From positions 1-46,249 of the IMG/VR virus record IMGVR_UViG_3300020141_000048: DNA of 46,249 nucleotides; one strand, written 5' to 3'. The DNA comes from a virus. The translations under genes and the position numbers were made by a program. Positions within the stretch are counted from its first letter, which is position 1, and the number at the start of each line of letters is the position of its first letter. Positions 35,512 through 42,386 of this stretch are shown here, one piece after another. The notes under the pieces are model-generated. The model searched no databases. It was not told where the DNA came from and was given only the letters and a program-made list of their open reading frames with translations.

Positions 35512-36345
35512 ATGACAGTGAAAGTTAACTACCTAAACAACAAGGATATGTTGTTAGAAATACACAGAAGTAAGAGTTCATATTGTAGCTTTATAGACCC
35601 TAGTTACCACCAATATGACCTTATTTTACCAAATGTGGACAAAATCAATATTAGAACTATAGCAGAAGCCAAAAGAAACAAGGCCAAACGCTTAGGCGAT
35701 GCTGAATATGCTAGGCGCAAGGCGGCCGGTGAGAAAGTCAAACAAGCAGATTGCGAAGTTGATTATAAAAAAATTATTAAAGAAGAGCTAATCTTTAGAA
35801 TTATGAGTTTTGATCATATCCCACTTAACAATACTCGCAAAAAGAATCCGAAAAGTCTAGCAGATCATAGAGATAAAGTTAACTTTCCTCCTTTCCAGCA
35901 TTGGAAGTTTAACGGAGAAAACGAACTATCTTGTGTGGGTAAAAGTCATTGGAAAGGTCCGTTAGATACCGGGCATTTTGACAAAGACGCGGGCTGTATT
36001 ACACCCACACTTGCTCGCATGATGATTAAACTATGTGAGAGATATGCTACTCGAGGTAACGTTCGCGGTTATACTTATAACGACGAAATGAAGGGTCAGG
36101 CTATTCTTCAATTAACACAGATTGGACTACAGTTTGATGAAAGCAAATCAGATAATCCGTTTGCCTATTTTACTGCGGCTGTTACTAATAGCTTTGTTCG
36201 CGTTATTAATATCGAAAAGCGTAACCAAAATATCCGCGATGACATTTTAGAGATGAATGGCATGAATCCTAGTTACAGTCGTACTGGACAAGGAGAGCAC
36301 GAAGCCGCTGTTAAAAGATATAACGAGGATACACCTAGTGAGTAA
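35512..36345 (+). CDS. gp55: Late-transcription sigma factor gp55 (277 aa)
   Basis: Sigma factor that directs host RNA polymerase to phage late promoters. The C-terminal half is diagnostic: GYTYNDEMKGQAILQLTQIG, FDESKSDNPFAYFTAAVTNS and EKRNQNIRDDIL match the region-2-like core of gp55. The extreme N-terminus NYLNNKDML resembles the NYVNNKELL of T4 gp55. It is about 90 residues longer than T4 gp55 (185 aa), the extra length lying between those parts, including a basic stretch (AEAKRNKAKRLGDAEYARRK). No hydrophobic clamp-binding tail like that of T4 gp55 is evident. The late promoter-like motifs in this window are its likely targets. Gene order 55-47-46 matches T4. Confidence 0.92.
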   Translation: MTVKVNYLNNKDMLLEIHRSKSSYCSFIDPSYHQYDLILPNVDKINIRTIAEAKRNKAKRLGDAEYARRKAAGEKVKQADCEVDYKKIIKEELIFRIMSFDHIPLNNTRKKNPKSLADHRDKVNFPPFQHWKFNGENELSCVGKSHWKGPLDTGHFDKDAGCITPTLARMMIKLCERYATRGNVRGYTYNDEMKGQAILQLTQIGLQFDESKSDNPFAYFTAAVTNSFVRVINIEKRNQNIRDDILEMNGMNPSYSRTGQGEHEAAVKRYNEDTPSE

Positions 36346-37351
36346 TTTGTTTAAAAAAGTAGCTTGTTTTACCGACATACACTTTGGTATGAAATCTAAT
36401 AGCGGAGTTCATAACAAAGATTGTGAAGATTTTGTAGACTGGTATATTGCTAAAGCCAAGGAGGAAGGATGTGATACAGGTATCTTTATGGGCGATTGGC
36501 ATCATAACCGCAATAGCCTTAATATTACTACAATGGATTATAGCCTGCGGGCCTTGGAAAAGTTGGGGGCGGCGTTTGATCAGTTCTATTTCTTTCCTGG
36601 TAACCATGATCTTTATTATAAAGACAAACGAGACATACACTCTGTGGAGTTTGGAAAGTATATTCCTGGCATCACTGTTGTACACGAGCCTACTACTATT
36701 GGAGATGTTACCCTATGCCCGTGGCTCGTCGGGGATGAGTGGCGGGCGGTAGGTAAGAAAGGTGGCAAGTATATATTCGGCCACTTTGAATTGCCCAGTT
36801 TCTTTATGAATGCCATGGTACAGATGCCGGATCACGGAGAAATACAATTAGATAGTTTTCAAAACTACGAACTAGGCTTTAGTGGACACTTCCATAAACG
36901 TCAACAACAGCGTAATATGGTCTATATCGGCAATGCTTTCCCGCACAACTACGCAGATGCGTGGGACGACGATAGAGGTATGATGATATTAGAGTGGGGT
37001 GGCAAGCCAGAGTACCATGCTTGGCCTGATCAACCTACGTTCCGTACAGTGACGCTAAGTCGACTAATTGACGAAGCAGATACGTTAATTAAACCTAAAC
37101 AGCATCTACGTGTTACGTTAGACATTGATATCACTTACGAAGAAGCAAGTTTTATTAAAGAAGACTTCATAGGCAAGTATAATATCCGTGAACTTACACT
37201 TATTGCTGAAAAGAAAGACTTAGAAATCAATACTAATATTGATATTCAAACATTTGAATCAGTAGACCAGATTGTTTCCAACCAGCTTGCTAATATTGAC
37301 AGCGACACGTATAATAAGAACACTCTGCTAGAGATTTACAATAGCCTATGA
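36338..37351 (+). CDS. gp47: Recombination nuclease subunit gp47, SbcD/Mre11-like (337 aa)
   Basis: Metallophosphoesterase nuclease that pairs with gp46 to resect DNA ends for recombination-dependent replication. Metal-binding motifs are complete: D13-x-H15 (FTDIHFG), G52-D53-W-H (MGDWHHNR), G88-N-H-D91 (PGNHD), GHF at 148-150 and GHFH at 183-186. The start is GTG at 36338, within the last 8 bases of gp55, with GAGG about 9 bases upstream. No in-frame ATG lies near that would keep the DIH motif with a normal N-terminus. It overlaps gp46 by 4 bases (ATGA). The length is close to T4 gp47 (339 aa). Confidence 0.95.
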   Translation: MSNLFKKVACFTDIHFGMKSNSGVHNKDCEDFVDWYIAKAKEEGCDTGIFMGDWHHNRNSLNITTMDYSLRALEKLGAAFDQFYFFPGNHDLYYKDKRDIHSVEFGKYIPGITVVHEPTTIGDVTLCPWLVGDEWRAVGKKGGKYIFGHFELPSFFMNAMVQMPDHGEIQLDSFQNYELGFSGHFHKRQQQRNMVYIGNAFPHNYADAWDDDRGMMILEWGGKPEYHAWPDQPTFRTVTLSRLIDEADTLIKPKQHLRVTLDIDITYEEASFIKEDFIGKYNIRELTLIAEKKDLEINTNIDIQTFESVDQIVSNQLANIDSDTYNKNTLLEIYNSL

Positions 37352-39129
37352 CAATTAAAATAAAAGAATTAACCGTTAAAAACTTCATGAGCGTGGGTAA
37401 TCAAACCCAAGCTGTTAACTTTGATAAGGAAAACTTAACACTTGTATTGGGTGAGAACTTGGATCAAGGCGGAGATGATAACGGAAGTCGTAACGGTACA
37501 GGTAAAACTACTATTGTTAACGCACTTAGTTTTGCCTTGTTTGGTAATGCCCTTACTAATATTAAAAAAGATAACTTAATTAACAAGATTAACAATAAGA
37601 ATATGTTAGTCACGTTATCCTTTAATAAGGACGGTACGGATTATCGTGTTGAGCGAGGACGCAAACCTACACTGATGAAGTTTTATGTTAATGACATAGA
37701 ACAAGACGGTGAGGAAACTGATGACGCACAGGGCGACATGCGTGAAACGCAGAAGGACTTAGATGAACTGCTGGGTATGAGTCACGATATGTTCAAGCAT
37801 ATTGTTGCGTTGAACACATACACAGAGCCGTTTCTTAGTATGCGGGCCAATGATCAACGAGTAATTATCGAGCAGTTGCTAGGTATTACCTTGCTTAGTG
37901 AGAAAGCAGAAGCACTTAAAGAGCTAATCCGACAAAGCAAAGAAGCAATCATTCAAGAAAGCGCAGATATCGAAGCGGCTAGAAAGAGTAATGATAAGAT
38001 TCAGCTAAGTGTTGACAGTTTAGTAACAAGACAAACTGCTTGGAACAGTCAACGAGACGCAGATGTTGAAAAGATTGCTAGAAGTATCATTGAATTAGAA
38101 AATGTCGACATTGAATCAGAGTTAGCCTTACATCAACAGTTAAAAGAGTACGATGAGAAAGCGGCGCTGATTAAGAGCTTGAACAAAGAGCGGGCAACGC
38201 TTGAAAGCGCGATAGCGCAAGCGGAGCGAAGCGTAAAAAAGTATGCTGGCGAGTTAAGTAAGCTAGCTAATAAAACCTGTCATGCCTGTGAACAACAGTT
38301 ACATGATCACAAACATGGTGAAATGACCGGCGAAGCGCAGAAGCATTTAGATGATGCTAACCGATATCAAGATAAGATTGCTGCCGACCTTACTATAATT
38401 GTAGATGAGCTGGCGTTAATTGGTGACATCAGCGGCAGGCCTAACACATATTATGACACTGTTGAGCAGGCTCTTAAGCATCAGAACAACCTAAAGACTC
38501 TTGAAACACAACTAACAGTACGTGCAGGTGAAACAGATCCTTACCAAGAACAAATCGACGAGCTCAAGAACACAGCTATGGTTGAAATTACTTGGGATAC
38601 TGTTAACACACTCAATACACTTAAAGAACATCAAGAGTTCTTACTTAAACTATTGACTTCCAAGGATTCGTTTATCCGTAAAAAGATCATAGATCAAAAC
38701 CTAGCATACTTGAACAATCGCTTGACTTATTATCTCGATAAGATGGGATTGCCTCATACAGTATTGTTTCAAAACGATTTGACTGTTGAGATCACCCAGC
38801 TAGGGCAAGATTTAGACTTTGATAATCTAAGTCGAGGTGAGCGGAATAGACTTATCCTTGGATTGTCATTTGCCTTTCGAGATGTATGGGAAAGTTTGTA
38901 TCAAAGCATTAACTTACTGTTCGTGGACGAGCTTATTGACAACGGATTAGATGCGGCGGGCGTTGAAGGCGCATTGGCTGTACTGAAGAAGATGGGTCGT
39001 GAACGTAAGAAGAATATCTTCTTGATTAGTCACAAGGACGAATTAATTGGTCGTGTGAACAATGTACTTAAAGTTATCAAAGAAAATGGCTACACCAGCT
39101 ATGCTAACGACTTAGAGATCAATGAGTAA
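37348..39129 (+). CDS. gp46: Recombination ATPase subunit gp46, SbcC/Rad50-like (593 aa)
   Basis: SMC-type ATPase partner of gp47. The Walker A loop lies at 46-54 (GSRNGTGKT) and the Q-loop region near 155 (LNTYTEPF). A coiled-coil arm at about 175-480 carries a zinc hook, C311-H-A-C314. The ABC signature LSRGE is at 494-498, and Walker B with its catalytic Glu is at 522-528 (LLFVDEL, D527/E528). The switch His is in FLISHKDE. The length is near T4 gp46 (560 aa). It starts inside the gp47 stop (ATGA) and ends overlapping the next gene by 8 bases. A GC-rich hairpin lies within the coil-coding DNA at 38198-38223. Confidence 0.95.
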   Translation: MTIKIKELTVKNFMSVGNQTQAVNFDKENLTLVLGENLDQGGDDNGSRNGTGKTTIVNALSFALFGNALTNIKKDNLINKINNKNMLVTLSFNKDGTDYRVERGRKPTLMKFYVNDIEQDGEETDDAQGDMRETQKDLDELLGMSHDMFKHIVALNTYTEPFLSMRANDQRVIIEQLLGITLLSEKAEALKELIRQSKEAIIQESADIEAARKSNDKIQLSVDSLVTRQTAWNSQRDADVEKIARSIIELENVDIESELALHQQLKEYDEKAALIKSLNKERATLESAIAQAERSVKKYAGELSKLANKTCHACEQQLHDHKHGEMTGEAQKHLDDANRYQDKIAADLTIIVDELALIGDISGRPNTYYDTVEQALKHQNNLKTLETQLTVRAGETDPYQEQIDELKNTAMVEITWDTVNTLNTLKEHQEFLLKLLTSKDSFIRKKIIDQNLAYLNNRLTYYLDKMGLPHTVLFQNDLTVEITQLGQDLDFDNLSRGERNRLILGLSFAFRDVWESLYQSINLLFVDELIDNGLDAAGVEGALAVLKKMGRERKKNIFLISHKDELIGRVNNVLKVIKENGYTSYANDLEINE

Positions 39130-39400
39130 ACACGTTGAACCTAGTCCGTATCAAAACGAAGAGTCGCATGAGAAGCTCATGGCGGCTTTTCGCGAGTACT
39201 TCAAGGCAAATCAAGATTGGCAAAACAAAGGCACACGAATCGCAGGCGAGAACATGCGCTACTGGCTAGCGCAGATTAGAATTATAGCAAAAGAACGTAG
39301 AGAGCACGTACAACAGTATCGAGTATTTTTGGATACTGCTAAACGTGAGCGCAAGGCAAATCAAAAAGGCATGTCAGGAGATCAAGCAGACACTAACTAG
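39122..39400 (+). CDS. Small basic protein of unknown function downstream of gp46 (92 aa)
   Basis: The ATG lies in the last 8 bases of gp46 (ATGAGTAA), so it is probably translated by coupling. It is a helical, charged protein with no Cys, no signal peptide and no membrane segment: NQDWQNKGTRIAGENMRYWL, then IRIIAKERREHVQQYR and a basic tail. It looks like a DNA-associated small protein of the kind found in replication operons of T4-like marine phages. That impression rests on composition and neighbourhood only. The function is unknown. Confidence 0.7.
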   Translation: MSKHVEPSPYQNEESHEKLMAAFREYFKANQDWQNKGTRIAGENMRYWLAQIRIIAKERREHVQQYRVFLDTAKRERKANQKGMSGDQADTN

Positions 39401-39403
39401 TGT

Positions 39404-39829
39404 ATGTCTTGGACTTATCAAAACGAAATCGTAGAAACTCTACCCGAAGAGTGTGTGGGTTTTGTGTACTTGATAACCAATACAATCTCTGGACGCAAAT
39501 ATATAGGCAAAAAACTTGCAAAGTTCGCTAAAACAACTTACAAAGTTGTAAAATTAAAGAACGGAACCAAGAAGAAGAAAAAAATTAGAAGTAAAGTTGA
39601 CAGTGACTGGCGAGATTATTATGGCTCGAGTGATGCGTTGACAAAAGATATAGACACCCTAGGCAAAGAAAACTTCGCAAGAGAAATCCTATATTATTGC
39701 ACATCAAAGGCGCAATGCTCTTACATCGAGGCCAGAGAACAATTTACAAACAAAGTATTAGAATCATCAGATTGGTACAACGGGCACATAGCAGTCCGAG
39801 TACATGGCTCCCATATATTAAAATCATAG
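39404..39829 (+). CDS. GIY-YIG-like nuclease domain protein (141 aa)
   Basis: The N-terminal half carries the split GIY-YIG signature in degenerate form: GFVYLITN at 19-26 and RKYIGKK at 31-37. A basic loop (KLKNGTKKKKKIRSK) follows, then SDWRDYYGSSDAL, LGKENFAREILYYC and CSYIEAREQF, a layout common to small phage GIY-YIG proteins. There is no separate DNA-binding domain as in homing endonucleases of the SegA or I-TevI type. It may therefore be a host-directed or repair nuclease rather than a mobile element. It lies 3 bases after the small basic protein and ends the recombination operon. The hairpin-rich gene-free stretch follows immediately. Confidence 0.7.
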   Translation: MSWTYQNEIVETLPEECVGFVYLITNTISGRKYIGKKLAKFAKTTYKVVKLKNGTKKKKKIRSKVDSDWRDYYGSSDALTKDIDTLGKENFAREILYYCTSKAQCSYIEAREQFTNKVLESSDWYNGHIAVRVHGSHILKS

Positions 39830-40280
39830 GCTCATAAGCGGTAGCACAGCAAGCGTCAGCTAAAATCAGACGCCCTTATACCTGGATCTCGGATCTCAGG
39901 GACGGAAACCTCTTGCCGCCAAGAGTACTCAGCAACTATCCTTGACAGGACGATGTTCAGATATGCCTAGATACAACTGAATTTGCTGTTTAAACTAATT
40001 TTAAAAGGCTAAAAGAGGATTAAGAATCCACGGCTTGATGTATGTTAGCGTATACATAAAGACCCGCCGTTGTAATAAGACAGCACGATTAGGTACCGGA
40101 CAACCGCCTAAGCTAGTAGAAATACTTGTAGTGCAAACGCTAAGTGAACTGCTCAACTCAGATAATGTTCATTTTTAGCCCGCAAGGGCTAAGTGTGACT
40201 ACACAATCTAGATAATATTTAAATGCTTCGCATTATATAATAATTCAAGTTAGACAATAGTTCGAGCGAAAGCGAAGAAC

Positions 40281-40300
40281 AGAAGAACGTGAGTTCTTCT
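40281..40300 (+). repeat. Perfect 8-bp hairpin with GTGA loop
   Basis: AGAAGAAC (40281-40288) and GTTCTTCT (40293-40300) are perfect reverse complements around GTGA. The hairpin lies 9 bases before the late-promoter-like motif of the 314-aa gene. No T-tract follows, so it is not called an intrinsic terminator. Confidence 0.6.
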
Positions 40301-40309
40301 ACAAACGAT

Positions 40310-40317
40310 AATAAATA
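40310..40317 (+). promoter_or_regulatory. Late promoter-like motif AATAAATA
   Basis: AATAAATA ends 19 bases before the ATG of the 314-aa gene, with AGAGGAA as ribosome site between them. The spacing is like that of the minus-strand late motifs. It would leave a very short leader. Confidence 0.5.
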
Positions 40318-40336
40318 TCACATAGAGGAATAAGAA

Positions 40337-41281
40337 ATGAAAATCCACGAAATTGTTATAGAAGCAAACTTACTAGGTACAGCTCTTGGAGCAGGTGCTA
40401 AAGCACTAGGCCTTGGTGCTAAAGCTGCACCTGAAGTTGGTCCTGAAGTTGCCCAAGGAGTACAACAGCTGGTTAAACGCCGCGCTACAAATGCCGCTGC
40501 CAAGGATGGAGATTCGTGGATTGAAAAAGGTGCCGAAAAAGCACGTAAGGCCCAGAAAGATAAGTACAAGGCTGTACAACGAAGTCAAATGGCCGCTGTT
40601 GCTGTTAAGCACTACGGTGAAGAAACTATTAGTTTGTTTAAAACTCTAAACTTAATTGACATTGCTGTAGAGTACACTTATGAGTTTTTCAAATTACAAA
40701 AAGAACGTGCTACAATTGGCGAAGAAGAATACAGTCGTCGTCTAGCAGAACTAAACGGCAAGAAGCTACTACAATGGCTAGCACCAAAAATTGCTACAGG
40801 CATTGCCAACAAGGCTTCGTTATTGGTTAAATGGATTCCTGCTATTGCTAGATGGGCAAAATTTCCAGCTACAGCACAGTTGATGCAAACAATTCCAGCA
40901 GTTGTAACCAGCGGAGCGTTCACTGCTTTCTTTGCCAGTCCTGCTGGCCGTAAGTGGACTGAAGATGTGTTTGGCGGATTGATCACAGGACTTGGACAAA
41001 TTCCAGCATTTTTAACAGATTTTATGACAAATGTAGGATCAGGAATTAAAGCAGGTAAAGAAATGTGGGACAAAGCTGATAACGCGATTAATGGCGGGCC
41101 TGAAGGCGGAGCAAAGCCAAGTGCTGATAACGGCATCGGTGGAACTTCAACTGGCCCAGTTGGCACGGGCGGCAAAACTAATCAATCAACTGCTAATTTG
41201 CCTAAAGACGCATACGGTGATCCTATTAAAACTAAAGGCTGGGAGCAAGGAAACTTTAGCTTAGGCAACATACCGCGTTAA
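40337..41281 (+). CDS. Putative internal (head-packaged) virion protein with capsid targeting sequence (314 aa)
   Basis: The N-terminus MKIHEIVIEA resembles the capsid targeting sequence of T4 internal proteins (IPI begins MKTYQEFIAEA), which the prohead protease gp21 removes after Glu. Here cleavage would fall after E9, although Val rather than Leu/Ile stands at P3. The body has a Gly/Ala-rich N-terminal part, a charged helical segment (about 55-95), a hydrophobic and amphipathic stretch (about 140-215, LLQWLAPKIATGIANKAS, then TIPAVVTSGAFTAFFASP) and a disordered Gly/Ser/Thr tail. It could be a protein ejected with DNA. The stop overlaps the convergent gp26 extension by 4 bases. The specific function is unknown. 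Confidence 0.6.
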   Translation: MKIHEIVIEANLLGTALGAGAKALGLGAKAAPEVGPEVAQGVQQLVKRRATNAAAKDGDSWIEKGAEKARKAQKDKYKAVQRSQMAAVAVKHYGEETISLFKTLNLIDIAVEYTYEFFKLQKERATIGEEEYSRRLAELNGKKLLQWLAPKIATGIANKASLLVKWIPAIARWAKFPATAQLMQTIPAVVTSGAFTAFFASPAGRKWTEDVFGGLITGLGQIPAFLTDFMTNVGSGIKAGKEMWDKADNAINGGPEGGAKPSADNGIGGTSTGPVGTGGKTNQSTANLPKDAYGDPIKTKGWEQGNFSLGNIPR

Positions 41282-42326
41282 ATTAAAGCCATCTGACTAG
41301 CTTTGGTATTTTCAACGTTTTCTTTAATAATTTCTGCCAGGATATTTAAATCTTCGTGACTGTAACGATCCATCAGATCGTTAACGCTTACTCCGCCTCG
41401 CATGAACCAACTAATCCGGAACAGTTCTTCTTTGAATTTGTAAACTTCTTTGTCAAGCCTAACCAGGTACTCTTCGATTTCTTGGTTAGATAATCTAGTT
41501 AGGCGCTTGCGAAAAAATTTGCTTGATCCATTTCAATAGCAAATGTATCTTCATGCCCACATTCCGAGCACTTGGCATTATTAGAAGGGATGCGCCATGT
41601 GTCATTATTTTTGCTGATATGCTCTTTAAGTGCTTCAAATGTTGAACGGTCAGTGTTCTCTAACCATTCTTTAATAAAAGCATGTTCAGTAACTACTCCG
41701 TTGGGCATTTCAACTTCTTCCACACCCGCTATGTAAACCTTGTTTTGAAGTGCGCCAAGCTCTTTGAAAATTTCCGTAAGGGCTTTTTGTTTAGCATCCT
41801 CGTCAGTTAAATCAATTGTTTGACTAAGTTTCTTCTGTAAACCGAAGTTTTCTAAATTGAAACTTGTTACTTCTCGATAGGTTAACGGGCGTAATTTGAC
41901 AGTTAAATCGCCAACTACAACTTTAGAATCGTAGGCACAGCTATTAAAATGTTCAAGGATTTTACCCAAATCAATGTCATATTCCGCTTCAGCGCCGCAA
42001 TTTTTACACGTATACATTATTTCTAAATTGTTGCCGTAAGTGGCAATACGCACAGCAACCAGTAGAGCATCGATGTCTAAGTTACTAATATCCCACGCAT
42101 CTTTAACAATAGGACAGCAACTTTCTAGAACTTTAACAGTTGCTTCCCCGCTAATCAAGGCATCCGGAGTCTTTAATAATATCTCATCCATACCCGTCAT
42201 ACCAAATATAGGCATGTTTTCAATGTCGCCTTGTAAGGTTCCAGGCTTGTTATAAATGCCATGACTGGGCAATCGTACAAATACTTTGGGTTGTCTAAAG
42301 TACTGCTGTAATGGATTAATTGACAT
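41278..42326 (-). CDS. gp26 -1 frameshift product, tail chaperone-like (349 aa)
   Basis: Predicted fusion made by a -1 ribosomal frameshift. The first 271 codons are gp26; slipping at A-AAT-TTT then continues for 78 codons in the -1 frame to a TAA at 41278-41280. The extension has no ATG, GTG or TTG between the last in-frame stop, just upstream of the heptamer, and its well-formed body. That body reads LSNQEIEEYLVRLDKEVY, ELFRISWFMRGGV, then LMDRYSHEDLNILAEIIKEN. This resembles a small conserved reading frame next to gp26 in other T4-like phages, from memory. It fills the whole space up to the convergent 314-aa gene, overlapping stops by 4 bases. The arrangement copies the G/GT tail chaperones of lambda. 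Confidence 0.7.
41499..42326 (-). CDS. gp26: Baseplate hub or tail assembly protein gp26-like (275 aa)
   Basis: T4 gp26 family (T4_baseplate, PF12322 type) by PKVFVRLPSHGIYNKPG at 13-29, MPIFGMTGMDEILLKTPDAL at 38-57 and VRIATYGNNLEI at 92-103. A split zinc ribbon is formed by C107-x2-C110 and C253-x2-C256. T4 gp26 is 208 aa, so this version is longer by about 65 residues. The zero-frame product ends four codons after the slippery heptamer, giving FFASA. The gene is transcribed divergently from the tape measure gene, with a perfect TATAAATA upstream. gp26 proteins act during hub assembly in T4; the frameshift suggests a chaperone role for the tape measure. Confidence 0.88.
   Translation of the reverse strand: MSINPLQQYFRQPKVFVRLPSHGIYNKPGTLQGDIENMPIFGMTGMDEILLKTPDALISGEATVKVLESCCPIVKDAWDISNLDIDALLVAVRIATYGNNLEIMYTCKNCGAEAEYDIDLGKILEHFNSCAYDSKVVVGDLTVKLRPLTYREVTSFNLENFGLQKKLSQTIDLTDEDAKQKALTEIFKELGALQNKVYIAGVEEVEMPNGVVTEHAFIKEWLENTDRSTFEALKEHISKNNDTWRIPSNNAKCSECGHEDTFAIEMDQANFFASA
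41514..41520 (-). promoter_or_regulatory. Slippery heptamer A-AAT-TTT for -1 frameshift in gp26
   Basis: On the minus strand codons 269-271 of gp26 are GCA-AAT-TTT, so the heptamer X-XXY-YYZ is A-AAT-TTT in the correct phase. The zero-frame stop TAA comes at 41499-41501. Downstream, CTAACCA (41483-41489) can pair with TGGTTAG (41459-41465), and CCTAAC (41498-41503) with GTTAGG (41458-41463); either might stimulate slipping. Confidence 0.7.
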
Positions 42327-42336
42327 TTTGTCTCCG

Positions 42337-42345
42337 GATAAATAT
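42337..42345 (+). promoter_or_regulatory. Late promoter-like motif GATAAATAT for the tape measure gene
   Basis: GATAAATAT on the plus strand ends 41 bases before the ATG of the tape measure gene. It lies 8 bases from the oppositely oriented TATAAATAC of gp26. The longer leader makes it less certain than the others. Confidence 0.4.
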
Positions 42346-42353
42346 TATATCTT

Positions 42354-42362
42354 GTATTTATA
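42354..42362 (-). promoter_or_regulatory. Late promoter TATAAATAC for gp26
   Basis: The minus strand carries the exact T4 late element TATAAATA followed by C, 27 bases before the gp26 ATG. It is the only perfect match among the sites listed here. A CCGGAGAC ribosome site precedes the start. Confidence 0.65.
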
Positions 42363-42386
42363 TACGTAGATTTCCAGGAAAAAATA

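Larger units (their letters stand above)
39830..40336 (+). other. Gene-free, hairpin-rich region; candidate structured RNA or regulatory region
   Basis: About 507 bases with no convincing gene in an otherwise gapless window. Self-complementary elements read along the plus strand are: GCGTC/GACGC (39853-39873), CCTGGATC/GATC-T-CAGG (39881-39900), CTCTTG/CAAGAG (39910-39925), TTCAG/CTGAA (39956-39981), ACGGC/GCCGT enclosing ATGTAT/ATACAT (40030-40070), TGAAC/GTTCA (40145-40171), TTAGCCC-GCAA-GGGCTAA (40175-40192), GTGT/ACAC (40193-40204), AATGC/GCATT (40222-40234) and AGAAGAAC-GTGA-GTTCTTCT (40281-40300). Several have tetraloops, including one GNRA. An AT-rich tract lies at about 40208-40250. 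The orientation of any transcript is not proven; plus is assumed from flanking genes. It matches no RNA family I could name. Confidence 0.5.

Noticed and set aside
40038-40178. 46-codon plus-strand frame (MYVSVYIKTRR...) within the gene-free region
   Set aside because: It lacks a well-spaced ribosome site and runs through several inverted repeats. It could be real, but nothing distinguishes it from a chance frame.
40175-40192. TTAGCCC-GCAA-GGGCTAA hairpin as an intrinsic terminator
   Set aside because: The T-run precedes rather than follows the stem on the plus strand, and on the minus strand the stem is followed by A residues, so neither direction has a proper U-tract.
39830-40260. Group I intron or tmRNA
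   Set aside because: No paired P7 elements, no tmRNA ends and no interrupted coding sequence on both sides could be found.
40258-40275. TTCGAGC resembling a tRNA T-loop
   Set aside because: No pairing stem flanks it, and no acceptor or anticodon arm fits around it.
41278-41498. Independent small gene downstream of gp26 instead of a frameshift extension
   Set aside because: The first ATG comes only after much of the well-formed body (at FMRGG), and no alternative GTG or TTG with a ribosome site lies upstream in frame.
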